DNA from: Sympetrum striolatum
Taxonomy: Eukaryota; Arthropoda; Insecta; Odonata; Libellulidae
DNA: 64,000 bases
Reading direction: 5' to 3'
NCBI GenBank assembly: GCA_947579665.1
Contig: OX388344.1
Location: 10,844,346-10,908,345 of the forward strand
Shown: positions 61,061 through 64,000 of the stretch, piece after piece
How positions within the stretch are numbered: the first letter of the stretch is position 1
Layout: each line of letters opens with the position of its first letter
Made by a program: the position numbers and the translations under genes
The notes under the pieces: model-generated
Told to the model about the DNA's origin: nothing
The model's input: the letters and a program-made list of their open reading frames with translations, nothing else
Databases searched by the model: none

Positions 61061-62715
61061 AATTTCGTTAAATATTATTCTTTTTCGAAGCTTTTTTCAA
61101 TAATTTCTATTGAGAATTTGGTAAAATAATCTGTTTTCGATGCGTTTTTCGATCATAACCTATATATAAATCACGAAAACTATGGCAAATTAGAGGAATA
61201 AAGTTGAAATTTCCGTGAAATTATTCGATTTCCATTCTTTTACGATCATATCTTCTTAAAATCATGAAAACTAAGGCAAAATAGACGAGAAAAATTGATA
61301 TTTCATTAAAAATTAGTCTTTTTCGATGCTTTTTTCAATCATTTCTTGTCAAAATCACGGAAAATAAGCAAAAATGGAGGGAAAAATCGAGAATTCGGTG
61401 AACTTTTCATTTTTCCATGCTTTTTTCGATCATATCCTTTGCAGAATCTCGGAAAAAAAGGCCAAATAGAGAAAAAACGTTCAATTTTCGGTTAAATTAT
61501 CAGATTTCAATTCTTTTTTCGATCATTTCTGGGTGAAATCATGAAAACTGACGAATAGTAGGCGAGAAAAATTGAAATATTTTTTAAAATTATTCGTTTT
61601 TGATGCTTTTTTTTATCATTTCTAGTAAAAATCACGAAAACTAAGGAAAAATAAAGGAAAAAAGTTGAAAGTTCGGTGAAGTTATCCGTTTTCCATGCTT
61701 TTTTCGATCATATCTTAGATAAATCACGAATACTATTGCATAATAGGGGAGAAAAGTTGAAATTACGGTGAAATTATCCGTTTTCCATGCTTTTTTCGAT
61801 CATATCTTAGATGAATCACGAATACTATGACAAAATAGAGGAGAAAAGTTGAAATTACGGTGAAATTATCCGTTTTCGCTACTTTTTTCAATAATATCTT
61901 CACAGGATCATGAAAACTTAGGCCAAATAGCGGAAAAAAGTTGAAATTAATTTGAAATTGTCCGTTGTCGATGCTTTTTGCGTTCATATCTTGGGTATAT
62001 CATTAAAACTATGGCAAAATAGAGGAAAAAGGTTGAAATTACGGTGAAACTATCCGTTTTCGATACTTTTTTCTATCATTTCTTGTCAAAATCACGAATA
62101 CTAGGGCAATATAAAGGAAGTAAGATGAAATTTCGGTGAAATTGTCCGTTTTCGATGCTTTTTTCGATCATATCTGGGTGAAATCATGAAAACTAAGGCA
62201 GAATAGACGAGAAAAATAGAAATTTCCTTAAAAATTATTCTTTTTCGGTGCTTTTTCCAGAAATTTTTTATCAAAATCACGAAAAATAAGCAAAAATAGA
62301 GAAAAAAATTGAGAATTTGGTAAAATAATCTGTTTTCGATGCGTTTTTCAATCATAACCTATATATAAATCACGAAAACTATGGCGAAATAGAGAAAAAA
62401 AGATAAAATAGGGGGATAAAATTGAGAATTCGGTGAACTTTTCATTTTTCCAAGCTTTTTTCAATCATATCCTGGCAAAATCTCGGAAAAAAGGCCAAAT
62501 AGAGAAAAAAAGTTGAAATTTCGGTGAAATTATCCGATTTCAATCCTTTTTTCGATCATATCTTCGTTAAATCATGAAAACCAAGGCAAAACAGACTAGA
62601 AAAATTGAAATTTTGTTAAAAATTATTCTTTTTCGATGCTTTTTTCAATAATTTCTTGTCAAAATCACGAAATATAAGCAAAAATAGAAGAAAAAAATTG
62701 AGAATTTGGTGAACG
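61061..62715. repeat. Satellite between the 2,286-bp-spaced copies
   Basis: Relates to 45.8-46.1 kb and 41.9-42.6 kb. It contains the clean single-monomer duplication at 61682-61865 and the five-G marker block near 62410. A truncated monomer near 61108 (ATAATTTCTATTGAGAATTTGG) lacks its A-rich half. Confidence 0.8.
61682..61865. repeat. Single-monomer tandem duplication, spacing 92 bp
   Basis: TTATCCGTTTTCCATGC occurs at 61682 and 61774, both followed by TTAGAT(A/G)AATCACGAATACTAT and GAGAAAAGTTGAAATTACGG. The copies differ at a few positions. This gives the monomer length directly. Confidence 0.88.
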
Positions 62716-63346
62716 TTTCATTTTTCCATGCTTGGTTCCATCATATCCTGGCAAAATCTCGGAAGAAAAGGCCAAATAGAGAAAAAAAGTTGTAATTTCG
62801 TTAAAAATTATTTTTTTTCGATGCTTTTTTCAATCATTTCTTGTCAAAATCACAAAAACTAAGAGAAAATTGAGGAAAAAAGTTGAAAGTTAGATAAAGT
62901 TATCCGTTTTCCACGCTTATTTCGAACATATCTTAGATAAATCACGAATAATATGGCAAAATAGCGGAGAAAAGTTGAAATTACGGTGAAATTTTCCATT
63001 TTCGCTACTTTTTTCAACAATATCTTGACGGAATCATGAAAACTTATGCCAAGAAGAGGAGAAAATTTCAAATTTCGTAAAAATTGTCCATTTTCAATAC
63101 TTTTTTCCATCATATCATGGGAAAATCACGAATGCTAAGGCAAAATAGAGGAAATAAGTGGAAATATCATTGAAATGGTCCGTTGTCGATGCTTTCTTTG
63201 ATCATATCTTGGATAAGTCACTAAAACTATGGTAAAATAGAGGAAAAAAGATTAAATTTCGGTGAAATTATCCGATTTCAATTCTTTTTTCGATCATATC
63301 TTCGTAATATAATGAAAACCAAGGCAAAACAGACTAGAAAAATCGA
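62716..63346. repeat. Higher-order unit, copy 2 of 60430-61060
   Basis: Shift 2,286. It departs from copy 1 where copy 1 continues TCGTTAAATATTATTC and this copy has TCGTTAAAAATAATTC. Confidence 0.82.
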
Positions 63347-64000
63347 AATTTCGTTAAAAATAATTCTTTTTCGATGCTTTTTCAATCATTTCCTGCCAAA
63401 ATCACGAAAACAAAGATAAAATAGAGGAAAAAATTGAGAATTCGGTAAGATAATCCGTTTTCGGTGGTTTTTTCGATCATATCTTAGATAAATCACGAAA
63501 ACTAACGCAAAGTAGAGTAAAAAAGTTAGAATTTGGTGGACGTTTCATTTTTCCATGCTATTTTTGATCATATCATTGCAAAATCTCGGAAAAAAAGGCC
63601 AAATAGAGAAAAAAGTTGAAAATTTTCGCGAAATTATCCGATTTCAATTCTTTCAATCATATCTGGGTGAAATCATGAAAGCTAAGGAAAAATAGGAAAG
63701 AAAAATTGAAATTTCATTAAAGATTATTATTTTTCGATACTTTTTTCAATAATTTCTTGTAAAAATCACGAATAATAAGCAAAAATAGAGGAAAAAAATT
63801 GAGAATTTGGTGAACGTATCATTTTTCCATGCTTTTTTCGATCATATCCTTTCAAAATCTCGGAAAAAAAGGCCAAATAGAGAAAAAGAATTGAAAATTT
63901 TCGTGAAATTATCCGATTTCAATTCTTTTCATTTTTCCATGCTTTTTTCGATCATATCAAGGCAAAATCTCGGAAAAAAAGGCAAAATATAGAAAAAATG
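63347..64000. repeat. Satellite, right end of window
   Basis: Monomers of the TTGGTGGACG and GGTGAACGTATC kinds, related to 59080-59420 and 58800-58930. The array runs off the window without a boundary. Confidence 0.85.

Noticed and set aside
1..64000. CRISPR array
   Set aside because: Repeats are contiguous 92-bp monomers without unique spacers, and the whole unit varies by type.

Overview
The window is almost entirely one AT-rich tandem satellite from a eukaryotic genome. It is interrupted by one inserted mobile element (about 6264-7325) and one 200-base assembly gap (50550-50749). I find no protein-coding gene, tRNA, rRNA or CRISPR array. Lines I counted run near 25-30% G+C. The (CA)n-bearing insertion, the satellite structure and the N-filled scaffold gap suggest an animal, probably an invertebrate, but the species cannot be named from this sequence. 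A centromeric or pericentromeric position is plausible for an array of this size but is inference only.

The satellite monomer is about 92 bp (91-93). A clean tandem duplication of a single monomer at 61682-61865 has a spacing of exactly 92. Each monomer has a T-rich half with a CTTTTTTC tract, usually followed by GATCATATC, and an A-rich half with several A-tracts. The basal organisation is a trimer of about 276 bp. Type A starts with ATCCGATTTCAATTC, type B with TTCTTTTTCGATGC, and type C with TTCATTTTTCCATGC. Further types break the trimer in many places, such as TTTTCGCTAC, TTTCCATAC, TTGTCGATGC and TTTTCGATAC units. They assemble into long higher-order blocks.

Layout: 1-6263 is satellite. 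6264-7325 is a non-autonomous element with two 317-bp internal repeats, a (CA)n tract and a 3' hairpin whose arm is repeated near the 5' end. 7326-12800 is a diverged part of the array without near-identical copies in the window. 12800-13738 is a block shared with 28.9-30 kb. 13739-18780 is a young 1,526-bp tandem array of about 3.5 copies. 18781-21665 is a mosaic of blocks found elsewhere. 21660-27476 is a near-perfect second copy of 447-6263, 21,213 bp away. 25594-42565 holds overlapping duplications with shifts of 13,076, 5,682, 4,557 and 2,806 bp. 43350-58480 holds three related blocks, the middle one broken by the gap. 58490-64000 ends with a 2,286-bp-spaced duplication and other repeats.

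The most useful observations are these. (1) The gap is flanked by the same 365 bp on both sides, differing mostly by homopolymer indels, so it probably hides an unmerged contig overlap rather than missing DNA. (2) Two empty sites of the mobile element are preserved in duplicated blocks, which orders a deletion, the duplications and the insertion in time. (3) The monomers fall into two core classes, TTCGATCATATC and TTCAATAATTTC-like, reminiscent of alternating box-bearing monomers in other centromeric satellites. (4) Many type-defining differences are CpG transitions.
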